From the NCBI RefSeq assembly GCF_026241165.1, contig NZ_JAPFQN010000006.1:62001-126000 (forward strand): a DNA stretch of 64,000 nt, in the 5' to 3' direction. Positions 1 to 9,437 of the stretch are shown one piece after another. The position numbers were made by a program, and so were the translations under genes. The first letter of the stretch is position 1. Each line of letters starts with the position of its first letter. Source of the DNA: Mangrovivirga halotolerans. GTDB taxonomy: Bacteria > Bacteroidota > Bacteroidia > Cytophagales > Cyclobacteriaceae. The notes beneath the pieces are model-generated. The model had not been told where the DNA came from. It saw nothing but the letters and a program-made list of their open reading frames with translations, and did no database searches.

Positions 1-113
1 TAATGGGTTACTACAGACATAACTTCTCTAAAATATTCCAGGACGATGAATCACCAGCAGAATTTATTAATGCTACACAGTCATCTGCAGGTGTTGCCTT
101 GAGAATCTTCTAA
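1..113 (+). CDS. C-terminal end of an unidentified protein (5' end outside window)
   Basis: An open frame enters from the left edge (in frame from base 3) and stops at TAA 111-113, giving about 36 residues that end VALRIF. An in-frame ATG at base 3 may be internal. A final aromatic residue after alternating hydrophobic residues is usual for outer-membrane beta-barrel proteins, so a barrel is possible, but the fragment is too short to name a family. A strong terminator follows 28 bases after the stop, so this is the last gene of its transcript. Confidence 0.55.
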   Translation, partial: MGYYRHNFSKIFQDDESPAEFINATQSSAGVALRIF

Positions 114-140
114 ACAAAAACTTCATAAAAAACTTAAGGA

Positions 141-170
141 AACCGGATATCTATCCGGTTTTTTTATTTT
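141..170 (+). terminator. Rho-independent terminator of the left-edge gene
   Basis: AACCGGATA at 141-149 pairs with TATCCGGTT at 152-160, and a T-rich run follows to 170. It serves the plus-strand gene. The convergent minus-strand gene stops inside the T run (169-171). Confidence 0.8.
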
Positions 171-897
171 AGTGTAATACCATTGCCGTCAAACCAACGC
201 CATACCCAAGAACCAATCCTGCAATAATTTCTTTCAGATTGTGAGAACCCAGCGCAAGTCTTGCAGTGGAAACTATTCCACAAATCGCAACGATAACAGC
301 TACATACCAAAAATAATTAGTTACCACAGGATAGTAAAGCCCGTATCCAAAAGCTATTCCCACAGATGCCGATAATGTAGTCGCATGTATTGAAATCTTA
401 AAAAAAATCGTAATGACGGTGACGAGGATAACCAATAAGGTCATGGCAATAAAAATTGCATTTGTAACTGAATTAATACTAAACCTGAAAACAAATAAGT
501 AACAAGACATGCAATAAATTACGCTGATCATCAAGAAAGGAAAAATTCTTTCATTTTTTAATGGCATTGTAAATGCTTTTCCTTTTTTATGCTTTCTAAT
601 AGAAACCAGTAAAGGCTTATTTTGAAGTAAAAATGAAACAACCGATTGATTTTTAATGATCCTGTAAAAAAATAACCTTGTAAGAAAAGCAACATAGGTC
701 ATTCTCAATAACAGCAGTAAAATCAAGGGAAATACTCCTGTCATCAAAAACACCACTCTTAAATAAACATAAAAGCTTTTTCCTGTAAGAGGAGTAACGA
801 TCATGGGGCTCATCAGGTAAAGGCTCCAAATCAATAGTCCTGGAACCAATAACGGATGAAATATCGTTGAAAAAATCAGTGCTAGTTTTTTATTCAA
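169..897 (-). CDS. PAP2-superfamily-like integral membrane protein
   Basis: A 242-residue, very hydrophobic protein with about six membrane segments. The last third resembles the PAP2 (type 2 phosphatidic acid phosphatase) core: SIH around H171 stands where PSGH is expected, and AR-x5-H-x3-E (R213, H219, E223) stands where SR-x5-H-x3-D is expected. The first PAP2 motif, K-x6-RP, is not visible. I infer a PAP2 fold with altered catalytic residues, so activity is uncertain. The start is TTG at 895-897: its TTGA overlaps the TGA stop of rpoN (894-896), and AAGGAG lies about 7 bases upstream. This implies translational coupling to rpoN. It ends in the terminator of the opposing gene. Confidence 0.7.
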   Translation of the reverse strand: MNKKLALIFSTIFHPLLVPGLLIWSLYLMSPMIVTPLTGKSFYVYLRVVFLMTGVFPLILLLLLRMTYVAFLTRLFFYRIIKNQSVVSFLLQNKPLLVSIRKHKKGKAFTMPLKNERIFPFLMISVIYCMSCYLFVFRFSINSVTNAIFIAMTLLVILVTVITIFFKISIHATTLSASVGIAFGYGLYYPVVTNYFWYVAVIVAICGIVSTARLALGSHNLKEIIAGLVLGYGVGLTAMVLH

Positions 898-2336
898 ACA
901 ATCTCCTTTCTTAATCGGGCTACCGGAATATTCATTTGCTCCCTGTATTTTGCCACAGTCCTTCTGGCAATATTATAACCTTTGGATTTCAGTAGCTTTT
1001 CCAGTTTATCATCAGAAAGCGGTTTTCTCTTATCTTCCTTTTCAATTAGCTCTTTCAGATCATGCTTGACCTGCCTGCTTGAGACATCCTCTCCACTCTC
1101 AGTAGAAATACCCTCTGAAAAAAAGTATTTCAAAGGAAATATTCCAAACTCAGTCTGTACAGCTTTACTATTTGCTACTCTTGACACTGTGGAAATATCC
1201 ATACCGATCTTATCAGCAATATCTTTTAGAATCATAGGCTTAAGCTTGGTTTCATCGCCTTCCTGAAAATAATCATATTGATACTGAAGGATCGCATTCA
1301 TTGTAGACAACAATGTATTCTGTCTTTGCTTAATTGCATCGATGAACCATTTGGCAGAATCGAGTTTTTGCTTTACAAAAGTAACAGTTTCTTTAAGTTT
1401 CTTATCCTTTTTGTCACTCTTGTCGTAAGCATCGAGCATATCTGAATATGATCGGCTGATTCTAAGATCAGGTGCATTTTTACTGTTCAATGATAGCTCC
1501 AGGTTTCCATTGTTGTTAGTCACAATGAAGTCAGGCATTAAATATTGCGTCCTGGCAATTCCGGAAGAGGCTCCGCCCGGCTTAGGATTTAGTTTAGTAA
1601 TCAGGTTTACAGCATCTTTAAAAAGATCTTCATCCTCAACATTGAGTTTTTTCAATATTTTGGAATAATGCTTTTTGGTAAATTCATCAAAACAGACAAG
1701 AATAATCTTTTTAGCTAGTTTAACTTCAGGTAAGTTCTCGTTTTTTCTTTCCAATTGAATAGTCAGACATTCCTGCAGGTCTCTTGCTGCAATTCCGGGA
1801 GGATCGAATTCCTGAATAATCTTTAATATTTCTTCAAGCTCTTCTACCGAGGTCTCAATATTCTGACTAAAAGCCAGGTCATTTCTTATGGCTTCAAGAT
1901 CTCTTCTTATATATCCATCACTTTCAATGCTACCAATCAGTTGCAGGCCAATCTGATACTCTCTGTTTTCCAGATCAGTAAATCCCAACTGGCTGATCAA
2001 TTGTTCCGACAATGATGATTGCCCGACTACTGGCATTGATTTATCTTCTTCATCAGGACTTCTACCATCGCCTTGCATTTTATAACCGGCAAAGTCGTCA
2101 TCTCTTAAGTAATCATCTATATCAGGACCATCATCATAATCATCCTCGTAAGAATCTTCATTTAGAGGATCATCTGTATTTTCTTCCTTTCCCTCTTCCA
2201 GAGCAGGATTCACCTCAAGCTCTTCTTCTATTCTCGATTCAAGCTCGGCAGTAGGCACCTGCAACAGTTTGATAAACTGTATTTGCTGTGGTGATAACTT
2301 TTGTTGTAGCGCCTGCGATAAGCCTAACTTTTGCAT
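894..2336 (-). CDS. rpoN: RNA polymerase sigma-54 factor
   Basis: 480 residues, the usual length for RpoN. The N-terminal region I is Gln/Leu-rich (residues 1-50, with QALQQKLSPQQIQF) and contacts the enhancer-binding ATPase. An acidic Asp/Glu-rich region II follows (about 50-95), then the core-binding domain, the HTH and the diagnostic RpoN box ARRTVAKYR at 457-465, which reads the -24 promoter element. All regions are present, so it should be functional. It directs core polymerase to -24/-12 promoters. No bacterial enhancer-binding protein gene is next to it. The stop overlaps the TTG start of the PAP2-like gene, so the two share a transcript. Confidence 0.97.
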   Translation of the reverse strand: MQKLGLSQALQQKLSPQQIQFIKLLQVPTAELESRIEEELEVNPALEEGKEENTDDPLNEDSYEDDYDDGPDIDDYLRDDDFAGYKMQGDGRSPDEEDKSMPVVGQSSLSEQLISQLGFTDLENREYQIGLQLIGSIESDGYIRRDLEAIRNDLAFSQNIETSVEELEEILKIIQEFDPPGIAARDLQECLTIQLERKNENLPEVKLAKKIILVCFDEFTKKHYSKILKKLNVEDEDLFKDAVNLITKLNPKPGGASSGIARTQYLMPDFIVTNNNGNLELSLNSKNAPDLRISRSYSDMLDAYDKSDKKDKKLKETVTFVKQKLDSAKWFIDAIKQRQNTLLSTMNAILQYQYDYFQEGDETKLKPMILKDIADKIGMDISTVSRVANSKAVQTEFGIFPLKYFFSEGISTESGEDVSSRQVKHDLKELIEKEDKRKPLSDDKLEKLLKSKGYNIARRTVAKYREQMNIPVARLRKEIV

Positions 2337-2581
2337 ATATTCCGTTTAAAAGTAAAATCTAATATACTAATAATGTGATAAATTAGCTTTTCATTGAAAA
2401 TAAGCTGAATTTATACTTTTTTTGCGAAGTTTAAATTACTAAATCACCTCTATCTTCTGATAAATCTTACTTGAGGTGATTCAGAAAATTTAGCTAAAAA
2501 TACGCATTTCATTTATAATTGTGTATCCTTTTTATAAAGAAGCCAAATAATTGGCATGCATAAAATCTAAAAAGAAAGATC

Positions 2582-4024
2582 GTGGATTATATTCGAATTA
2601 AGGAATTGCTGGACCAGCCCAAAACAGGAGAAACTGTTACCGTGAAAGGCTGGGTTAAAACCAGAAGAGGAAGTAAGCAGGTCAACTTTATTGCGCTTAA
2701 TGATGGCTCAACTATTCACAACCTTCAGATAGTTGCAGAAACTGAAAAGTTCGGTGAAGAATTGATAAAAAAAATCACCACAGGAGCATGCCTTTCTGTA
2801 ACTGGTGAGGTGGTAGAATCTAAAGGGTCAGGACAGGCTATCGAGATTCTGGGAGAAAATATAGATGTTCTAGGAGAATCAGACCCTGAAAAATTCCCTC
2901 TGCAGCCTAAAAAGCATTCATTGGAATTTTTACGAGAAAAGGCCCATTTAAGAGTTAGAACAACCACCTTTGGTGCAATTTACAGGATCAGGCATGCTAT
3001 GATCTTTGCCGTTCATAAATTCTTTAATGACAGAGGCTTTTTTAATGTTCATACTCCTATCCTAACATCTTCTGATGCTGAAGGCGCAGGAGAAATGTTC
3101 AGAGTGACTACCCTTGACCCTAAAAATCCTCCATTAACAGAAGATGGAGAAGTGGATTGGAAAGAAGACTTTTTTGAGAAGCAAGCTAACCTCACAGTAT
3201 CCGGACAACTGGAAGGAGAATTATCTGCACTTGCTCTTGGCAATATTTATACCTTTGGCCCGACATTTCGTGCAGAGAACTCTAATACAACCCGACACCT
3301 TGCTGAATTCTGGATGATTGAGCCTGAAATGGCTTTTCATGATCTTAAAGATAACGCAGAGTTAGCAGAAGATTTTCTGAAATACCTGGTAAACTACGCT
3401 CTTGAAAATTGTGAAGATGATCTTAACTTTCTTGCTAAAAGAGAGGAAGATGAAAATAAAAACAAGCCTGCAAATGAGCGTCCTGCTTTAAGTCTTCTCG
3501 AAAGGCTTAAGATGGTAAGAGATAATGATTTTGCCTTCTGCACGTATACTGAGGCGATTGACATACTTAAAAATTCTAAGCCTAATAAAAAGAAAAAATT
3601 CAACTACCCGGTAGATGAATGGGGCGTAGACATGCAATCAGAGCATGAAAAATATCTAGTGGAGAAGCATTTCAAAAAACCGGTTATTGTCACTGACTAC
3701 CCTAAGGACATCAAGGCATTTTACATGAGGGTTAACGATGATAATAAAACCGTAGCTGCGATGGATATATTATTCCCCGGCATTGGTGAGATCGTAGGCG
3801 GGAGTCAGCGAGAAGAACGAATGGATATACTTACCAGCAGGATGAAAGATTTTAATATCGAGGAAGAGCACATGCAATGGTATCTCGACACAAGAAGATT
3901 TGGTTCATGTGTTCATAGTGGTTTCGGACTGGGTTTTGAAAGATTAATGTTATTTGTAACAGGAATGACAAACATCAGAGATGTAATTCCTTTCCCAAGG
4001 ACTCCAGGAAACTGCGAATTTTAA
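2582..4024 (+). CDS. asnS: Asparaginyl-tRNA synthetase
   Basis: 480 residues. A class II aminoacyl-tRNA synthetase that charges tRNA-Asn in the cytoplasm. An N-terminal OB-fold anticodon-binding domain (about 15-105) is followed by the class II core, with motif 2 around [15 protein letters not shown] and motif 3 [12 protein letters not shown] near the C terminus. The residues [13 protein letters not shown] distinguish AsnS from AspS. The start is GTG at 2582; no better ATG lies in frame and no strong Shine-Dalgarno is visible. It is transcribed alone and ends in a hairpin terminator at 4046-4077, before the convergent nnr gene. Confidence 0.97.
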   Translation: MDYIRIKELLDQPKTGETVTVKGWVKTRRGSKQVNFIALNDGSTIHNLQIVAETEKFGEELIKKITTGACLSVTGEVVESKGSGQAIEILGENIDVLGESDPEKFPLQPKKHSLEFLREKAHLRVRTTTFGAIYRIRHAMIFAVHKFFNDRGFFNVHTPILTSSDAEGAGEMFRVTTLDPKNPPLTEDGEVDWKEDFFEKQANLTVSGQLEGELSALALGNIYTFGPTFRAENSNTTRHLAEFWMIEPEMAFHDLKDNAELAEDFLKYLVNYALENCEDDLNFLAKREEDENKNKPANERPALSLLERLKMVRDNDFAFCTYTEAIDILKNSKPNKKKKFNYPVDEWGVDMQSEHEKYLVEKHFKKPVIVTDYPKDIKAFYMRVNDDNKTVAAMDILFPGIGEIVGGSQREERMDILTSRMKDFNIEEEHMQWYLDTRRFGSCVHSGFGLGFERLMLFVTGMTNIRDVIPFPRTPGNCEF

Positions 4025-4045
4025 TAAAGCATAAACAAATTTGAT

Positions 4046-4077
4046 AAAGCTAAGGAGGAATCTTCTTAGCTTTTTTT
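4046..4077 (+). terminator. Terminator after asnS
   Basis: AAAGCTAAG at 4046-4054 pairs with CTTAGCTTT; a G-U and an A-U pair extend the stem. Seven T follow (4071-4077). It sits between convergent asnS and nnr. Confidence 0.75.
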
Positions 4078-5566
4078 ATCTCATTTCAACATGCCTGAAT
4101 GCATCCGGAAGATAATCTATAATATCCGTTGCGGTCATTGAAATACACCCCAGGTCTTCGGCTGCTTCATCACCAGCCAGGCCATGAACAAACACTCCTA
4201 CAATTGCTGCTCTTTTTGGAGTATATCCCTGACCTAATAAGGATGTTATGATTCCTGTTAGTGCATCACCACTTCCTCCGGTTGCCATCCCTGGATTTCC
4301 GGTCGAATTAAAGTAAACACTTCCTTCCGTATCGCAAACTGCTGTATATGCTCCTTTTAATACAATTATGACTTTATATTTTTTCGCATAATTTCTTGCC
4401 ATCTCCAGCCGCTTAAATGAATCCTCTGCTTCACCGGCAAGCCTGCTGAATTCTTTAGGATGAGGAGTAAAGATAGTTCCTTCAGGAACATGTTTGAGGA
4501 TATCCGGACGTGAAGAAATCATATTAAGCCCGTCAGCATCTATTACAGCCGGCACCTCAAGCTGTTTGATCCACTTTCTTAGTGCCATTTCAGTCTGATC
4601 TTCGGTTCCCAGCCCCGGACCAATACCCACAGCATCCATTCCTTTAAAATCTACTTCCTCAACATGATAATCTTGAAAAGTTGAAACAAGAGCCATAGCC
4701 TCAGGCACAGCAGTCTGAATTATATTTTCGCCTACCGCCGGCACATAACAAGTAAGTAATCCGGCTCCTGACCTAAGTGCTGCACGCGCTGCTATTACAC
4801 ATGCTCCCATCTTACCTGAAGATCCGCATATCAGCATTGTTCTGCCCATAACCCCTTTATGAGAAAACTTTGAAGGCTTTTTCAAAAAAGACCTGACATC
4901 TTCTAAAGTTACCATGTGAACTCGTGAATCAGTATGATCTATAAAACTTTGATCTAGTCCGATATCAACTACATGCCAGTCACCTACGAACTTTTCATTT
5001 TCAGCCATAAAAAATGCCAACTTGGGAAGCTGGAAGGAAACTGTATGTGTAGCCTCTACTACGTGTTCTCCGTCTACCGGACTGTCAGCATAAACACCTG
5101 AGGGAATATCTATTGAAACAACCTGACCCGGGAACTGATTAATCTCCTTTACAATTTTGGCATAACGTCCTTCTATTGGTCTGTCTAGCCCTGATCCAAA
5201 TAATGCATCAATCAACACACCACCCTCAATAACTCCAAGGGAATCACTTACTACTTTTCGTTCTACCCCTTCAGGTAATCGTTGAAAATTTGCATTAAAA
5301 TCATCACTCCCATCCTCTGATGCTACATAAACTTTTACCTCATATCCATTTTGATTTAAAATTCTTGCAACTGCAAGGCCATCTCCTCCATTGTTTCCTT
5401 TTCCCGAAACAACATGAACTTTACATTTTCCGGGAAATTCCCCTATAAACCATTTTGAAAAGGACGCTGAGGCTCTTTCCATCAGATCGATTGATTCAAT
5501 TGGTTCGTTTTCTATAGTATGCTGATCAGCTTCTCGTATTTGAGAGGAGGACAATATTTTTATCAT
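4076..5566 (-). CDS. nnr: Bifunctional NAD(P)H-hydrate epimerase / ADP-dependent NAD(P)H-hydrate dehydratase
   Basis: A 496-residue fusion that repairs damaged NADHX and NADPHX. The N-terminal YjeF_N epimerase domain (1-215) carries GKGNNGGDG at 55-63 and interconverts the R and S hydrates. The C-terminal ribokinase-like dehydratase domain (225-490) carries GIGPGLG near 315 and ATGGSGD at 428-434, and dehydrates S-NAD(P)HX using ADP. Length and domain order are standard for the bacterial fusion. It is transcribed alone on the minus strand; its stop lies in the T run of the asnS terminator. The TPR kinase gene upstream ends 47 bases before its start, so co-transcription is possible. Confidence 0.95.
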   Translation of the reverse strand: MIKILSSSQIREADQHTIENEPIESIDLMERASASFSKWFIGEFPGKCKVHVVSGKGNNGGDGLAVARILNQNGYEVKVYVASEDGSDDFNANFQRLPEGVERKVVSDSLGVIEGGVLIDALFGSGLDRPIEGRYAKIVKEINQFPGQVVSIDIPSGVYADSPVDGEHVVEATHTVSFQLPKLAFFMAENEKFVGDWHVVDIGLDQSFIDHTDSRVHMVTLEDVRSFLKKPSKFSHKGVMGRTMLICGSSGKMGACVIAARAALRSGAGLLTCYVPAVGENIIQTAVPEAMALVSTFQDYHVEEVDFKGMDAVGIGPGLGTEDQTEMALRKWIKQLEVPAVIDADGLNMISSRPDILKHVPEGTIFTPHPKEFSRLAGEAEDSFKRLEMARNYAKKYKVIIVLKGAYTAVCDTEGSVYFNSTGNPGMATGGSGDALTGIITSLLGQGYTPKRAAIVGVFVHGLAGDEAAEDLGCISMTATDIIDYLPDAFRHVEMR

Positions 5567-5613
5567 GTAGTAGCAGTTTTCAGAAAGTTAATCAAAAAGA
5601 TCTATCTATAAAA

Positions 5614-7584
5614 CTAGCTATTATGCTGAAACCGAAGAGTAAATTCAGAACCTAGTCCTTTTTCACTTTTCACTTCAATTCTACCATTCATTGCTTCTGC
5701 CTGAAGCTTCACCATATAAAGCCCCATTCCCTTCCCTTCAACATTAGTAGTAAAGCGCTGGTAAAGCCCAAAGATCTTTGATTTTACCACCTCCATATCC
5801 ATACCAATCGCATTATCTATGATATTAACAATTAGTTCCCCGCCTTCTATTCCCACATTAATTTCTACACGAATTTTTCTATGACTATCTCTATACTTTA
5901 AAGAATTATTTATAAGATTTTGAATGATACTTTTGAAATATGCAGGGATAAGATTCCATTTGATTCCATTGGGAATATTTACAACAAGTTCACCTCCTAT
6001 ATCATTAAATTCTTTTTTGAAGGGTTCAATTAAATCTAAAATGAAATTTTTAATATTAATTTCTTCATAGGCTTTCCCGGCTCCTTTTCTGATGGATAAT
6101 ATTTGGTTAAGATCCTGAACTATCTGATCCAGGCTTTTTGCTTCACCTCTGATATGCCCTAATATTTTCTCCTGCTCACTTTTATCCTGACCATTGAGAA
6201 TTTGAATAAGACCAATCATTCGTGCTATCGGAGAACGTAGATTATGCGCTGTAATAAAAGCATATTGTTCTAACTGATCATTTTGTGTTCGCAGCTCGTT
6301 GTTTGCCCCGGTAAGAGCCCTTGTTCTCTTTTGAACTTTCTCCTCTAATTCCCGGTTCTGTTGTTCTATCTTTTGGTTTTGATCAATTATCAGCTCCCTT
6401 GAATTGATTAACTGTTGATTAGTTACTCTTAATTCAGCTCTTATCTTTTGTGAACGGTATAGAATGAATGCGAGCACAACAGATAATCCCAGAAAAATCC
6501 AGGTATATATTGTTTGTCTTCTGGCAGCTGCGTCTTTAAGTTCAGCCAATTCTAATAATCTTTGATTTTCTTCAGCTTGATTAGCCAAATCAAACCCCAT
6601 TTGCAAGGCCTGAATTTCCCTCTCACGTTTTGTTCTGCTGTTTACAGTCAGTAGCTCAACATATTTTTTGTAATACTCATCAGATCGGTCTCTTAATCCT
6701 TTACTTTCAAAAAAATCAGCAAGAAGTTTATAAATATCCTCTGTGTAATTATACAAGTTCATTTCTTCAGCTTCTCTTTCTATTGACCGAAGCAGAATAA
6801 ATGCACTATCCATTCCTCCTGTATTCATATATGCTTTTGCAGCAGCAAGCTTTACATATACTCTTGCCAGGGTTTCTCCAGAGGTATCCACCCTTACCTT
6901 GTATTTTTGATATAGATCAAGAACCTCATTATTATATCCCAATTTAAGATTGGCGTTCATAAGGTAACTTGCAGAAAACAATTCCGTTTCCAGCCTTTCA
7001 TATTCAATATTGATTTTATGGGCTTCCTGGATATAATGAAGGCCTTTTTCAATCTCACCTAAATTTATAAGGCAATCTCCAATATGTCCCAAAGCAAGAG
7101 ATCTGCTGCTTTTCTTATCTGTCTCTATAAAATCCAGTGCTTTTTGATAATATTCAATTGCCTTTGTATAATAACCAAGACTCTTATAAACTAAACCAGC
7201 ATTTGTATAGGCTATGTGCTTTGCAACTTGATCCTCAACGTCATCCAATAAGGCCAGACTCTGATGTGTCAGCAATACAGCATTCTTAAAATCTCCAGTT
7301 TCAGTGGCAGATATAGCCATGTAACCTTTGATGACTATTTTCTCTTCATTATCCCCTACCTCATCCAGATAATCGACCAATATCTGACCAAGTATAAAAG
7401 CACTATCAGGATCAGTATGAAGATAACCACTTGCAAGGGACTTATAAACAGGGTAATTAATTTCATTGATAACAAGAGTTGTATCACCCTGCGCCCTAAT
7501 TGAATGTAGAGATGCAGTGATAAAAAGAATTATCAGAATTAGCTTATTATTCAAATTGGTTTTTTTAATCACTCCTCTTGTCAT
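5614..7584 (-). CDS. Exported TPR-domain sensor histidine kinase
   Basis: 656 residues. A signal sequence (about 12-31) precedes a sensor region of tetratricopeptide repeats (about 45-320). Then come one membrane helix (about 358-376), a coiled coil (380-440), a HisKA-like domain with the phospho-acceptor at H447 (AHNLRSP), and a HATPase domain with N box N556-Y564, G1 box DNAIGMD (590-596) and G2 box GKGMGL (617-622). In the G1 box the first Gly is Ala (A592). The TPRs should face the periplasm and the kinase the cytoplasm. No response regulator gene is adjacent, so the partner is unknown. This architecture is common in Bacteroidota; the input signal cannot be read from the sequence. Confidence 0.88.
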   Translation of the reverse strand: MTRGVIKKTNLNNKLILIILFITASLHSIRAQGDTTLVINEINYPVYKSLASGYLHTDPDSAFILGQILVDYLDEVGDNEEKIVIKGYMAISATETGDFKNAVLLTHQSLALLDDVEDQVAKHIAYTNAGLVYKSLGYYTKAIEYYQKALDFIETDKKSSRSLALGHIGDCLINLGEIEKGLHYIQEAHKINIEYERLETELFSASYLMNANLKLGYNNEVLDLYQKYKVRVDTSGETLARVYVKLAAAKAYMNTGGMDSAFILLRSIEREAEEMNLYNYTEDIYKLLADFFESKGLRDRSDEYYKKYVELLTVNSRTKREREIQALQMGFDLANQAEENQRLLELAELKDAAARRQTIYTWIFLGLSVVLAFILYRSQKIRAELRVTNQQLINSRELIIDQNQKIEQQNRELEEKVQKRTRALTGANNELRTQNDQLEQYAFITAHNLRSPIARMIGLIQILNGQDKSEQEKILGHIRGEAKSLDQIVQDLNQILSIRKGAGKAYEEINIKNFILDLIEPFKKEFNDIGGELVVNIPNGIKWNLIPAYFKSIIQNLINNSLKYRDSHRKIRVEINVGIEGGELIVNIIDNAIGMDMEVVKSKIFGLYQRFTTNVEGKGMGLYMVKLQAEAMNGRIEVKSEKGLGSEFTLRFQHNS

Positions 7585-7682
7585 CTTATAAAAGATTAAA
7601 AATAAGTCTTTTATATGTTTATCTTCAACTTCAAGTAATATTTAACCATAATTGCTATTTTTTTTAATGATTTTTGATTTAA

Positions 7683-7717
7683 ATAAAAAAACCGGAAAAG
7701 CATAAGCTAATCCGGCA
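7683..7717 (-). terminator. Terminator of the leuACDB operon
   Basis: On the minus strand, CCGGA and TCCGG (7711-7715 and 7692-7696) close a stem that also contains AGC/GCT. A run of seven T follows. It lies 27 bases past the leuB stop. Confidence 0.8.
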
Positions 7718-7744
7718 CAGTCAACTAAGAATTATAATTTATAA

Positions 7745-8830
7745 CTAAACTTTTTCTTTCTTCAGGATTTTACCTTTGATATAATCGCCCACATCAGAAG
7801 TTGTATGAGGATTTGATTTAAACAGATCTTCAGTTCCAATTTTTTCATTGAGAGAATCTTTCACCGCTTGTCTAATGGAGTTAGCTGCGTCTACCATGTT
7901 AAACGAAGTTTCCAACATCATAGCAGCAGATAAAATCGTCGCTATCGGATTAGCAATGTTTTTACCTTTTGCTTGAGGATAAGACCCATGAACAGGCTCA
8001 TACAGAGCAGTTGAATCTCCAACCGAGGCACTTGGCAATAAACCCAGAGACCCTCCAATTACAGAAGCTTCATCTGAAAGTATATCTCCAAACATATTTT
8101 CTGTTAAGAGCACATCAAACGACGATGGGTTGAGAATTAATTGCATTGCTGCATTATCAACAAACAAATAATCTAATTCGACATCTTTATATTCGCTTTT
8201 ATGCAGATCTTTGACTTCATCTCTCCATAGTCTTGAGGTAGCCAAAACATTTGCTTTATCCACTAGTGTAACTTTATTCTTTCGTTTCTTTGCAGCTTCA
8301 AAAGCTTTTATTGCTATTCTTCTTATCTCCTGTCTTGAATATAAGCTTGCATCAAACGCTTCCTGATCATTTTCGCTTCGCCCACTTGGCTTGCCAAAAT
8401 ATATACCCCCTGTAAGTTCTCTGAAAATAACAAGGTCAGTATCTGATATCCGCTCATGCTTTAAAGGAGATGAATCCAATAATGCTTCATATGCGGTAAC
8501 AGGTCGAATATTGGCATAAAGTCCAAGTGCTTTCCTCATTCTTAACAAACCCTGCTCAGGCCTTACCTTCGCATTTGGATCATTATCGTATTTTGGATCT
8601 CCTATTGCTCCAAACAAGATCGCATCTGAATTCAAACAAAGATTATGAGTTTCCTGTGGATAAGGATCCCCCTTTGCATCTATAGCTGCTGCCCCGACAT
8701 ACCCTTCATTAAATTGGAAATCGTGACCCCAAACCTGACCGACAGCTTTAAGTACTTTTACCGCCTCAGCACAAACTTCAGGTCCTATTCCATCACCTGC
8801 CAGAACGGCAATTTTTTTTATCTCACTCAT
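7745..8830 (-). CDS. leuB: 3-isopropylmalate dehydrogenase
   Basis: 361 residues. It oxidises and decarboxylates 3-isopropylmalate with NAD to 2-oxoisocaproate, the third step of leucine synthesis. Family marks include GDGIGPEV near the N terminus, [18 protein letters not shown] in the substrate region, the metal-binding DNAAMQL and [11 protein letters not shown] segment, and [10 protein letters not shown] plus [18 protein letters not shown]. It is the last gene of leuACDB and overlaps leuD by 4 bases, indicating coupled translation. A terminator follows directly. Confidence 0.97.
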   Translation of the reverse strand: MSEIKKIAVLAGDGIGPEVCAEAVKVLKAVGQVWGHDFQFNEGYVGAAAIDAKGDPYPQETHNLCLNSDAILFGAIGDPKYDNDPNAKVRPEQGLLRMRKALGLYANIRPVTAYEALLDSSPLKHERISDTDLVIFRELTGGIYFGKPSGRSENDQEAFDASLYSRQEIRRIAIKAFEAAKKRKNKVTLVDKANVLATSRLWRDEVKDLHKSEYKDVELDYLFVDNAAMQLILNPSSFDVLLTENMFGDILSDEASVIGGSLGLLPSASVGDSTALYEPVHGSYPQAKGKNIANPIATILSAAMMLETSFNMVDAANSIRQAVKDSLNEKIGTEDLFKSNPHTTSDVGDYIKGKILKKEKV

Positions 8831-9423
8831 GAAAATTTTACTCTTTGTTTTTCGAAGTCTATTATTTCATTTTTAAGGGTCAGAATATAGTCTATATCGT
8901 CGAACCCGTTTATCAGGCACTTCTTTTTATAGTCACTAATTTCAAAACTTTCTGATAACCCAATAGAATCAACGCTGACTTTTTGCTCTGGAAGATCTAC
9001 CGTAATAATTGTACCCGGATCTTTTTCTAATTCTTTAAAAATTTTATTCAAAAATTGCTCACTAACCTGTACCGGTAAAAGACCATTATTTAAGGCATTA
9101 CTTTTGAATATATCAGCGAAAAAAGAAGAAATCACAACCTTGAATCCATAATCGTAAAGGGCCCAGGCAGCGTGCTCACGACTTGATCCACTTCCAAAAT
9201 TTTTACCTGCCACAAGTATTTCTCCCTGAAACTTATCATTGTTCAGGACGAAATCTTCCTTAGGAGAACCATCACTATTATATCTCCAATCCCGGAACAG
9301 ATTATCTCCAAACCCTTCCCGGGATGTTGCTTTAAGAAATCTTGCAGGTATAATCTGGTCAGTATCTACATTATCTTCCGGTAAAGGAACAGCTGTCGAT
9401 TTTATTATTGATATTTTTTGCAT
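8827..9423 (-). CDS. leuD: 3-isopropylmalate dehydratase small subunit
   Basis: 198 residues, the usual LeuD length. It is the aconitase swivel domain that pairs with LeuC to isomerise 2- to 3-isopropylmalate. The diagnostic segment [13 protein letters not shown] is present, with the [12 protein letters not shown] segment near the N terminus. It lies between leuC (14-base gap) and leuB (4-base overlap) in the leucine operon. Confidence 0.97.
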   Translation of the reverse strand: MQKISIIKSTAVPLPEDNVDTDQIIPARFLKATSREGFGDNLFRDWRYNSDGSPKEDFVLNNDKFQGEILVAGKNFGSGSSREHAAWALYDYGFKVVISSFFADIFKSNALNNGLLPVQVSEQFLNKIFKELEKDPGTIITVDLPEQKVSVDSIGLSESFEISDYKKKCLINGFDDIDYILTLKNEIIDFEKQRVKFS

Positions 9424-9437
9424 GTCAAATGGATTTT

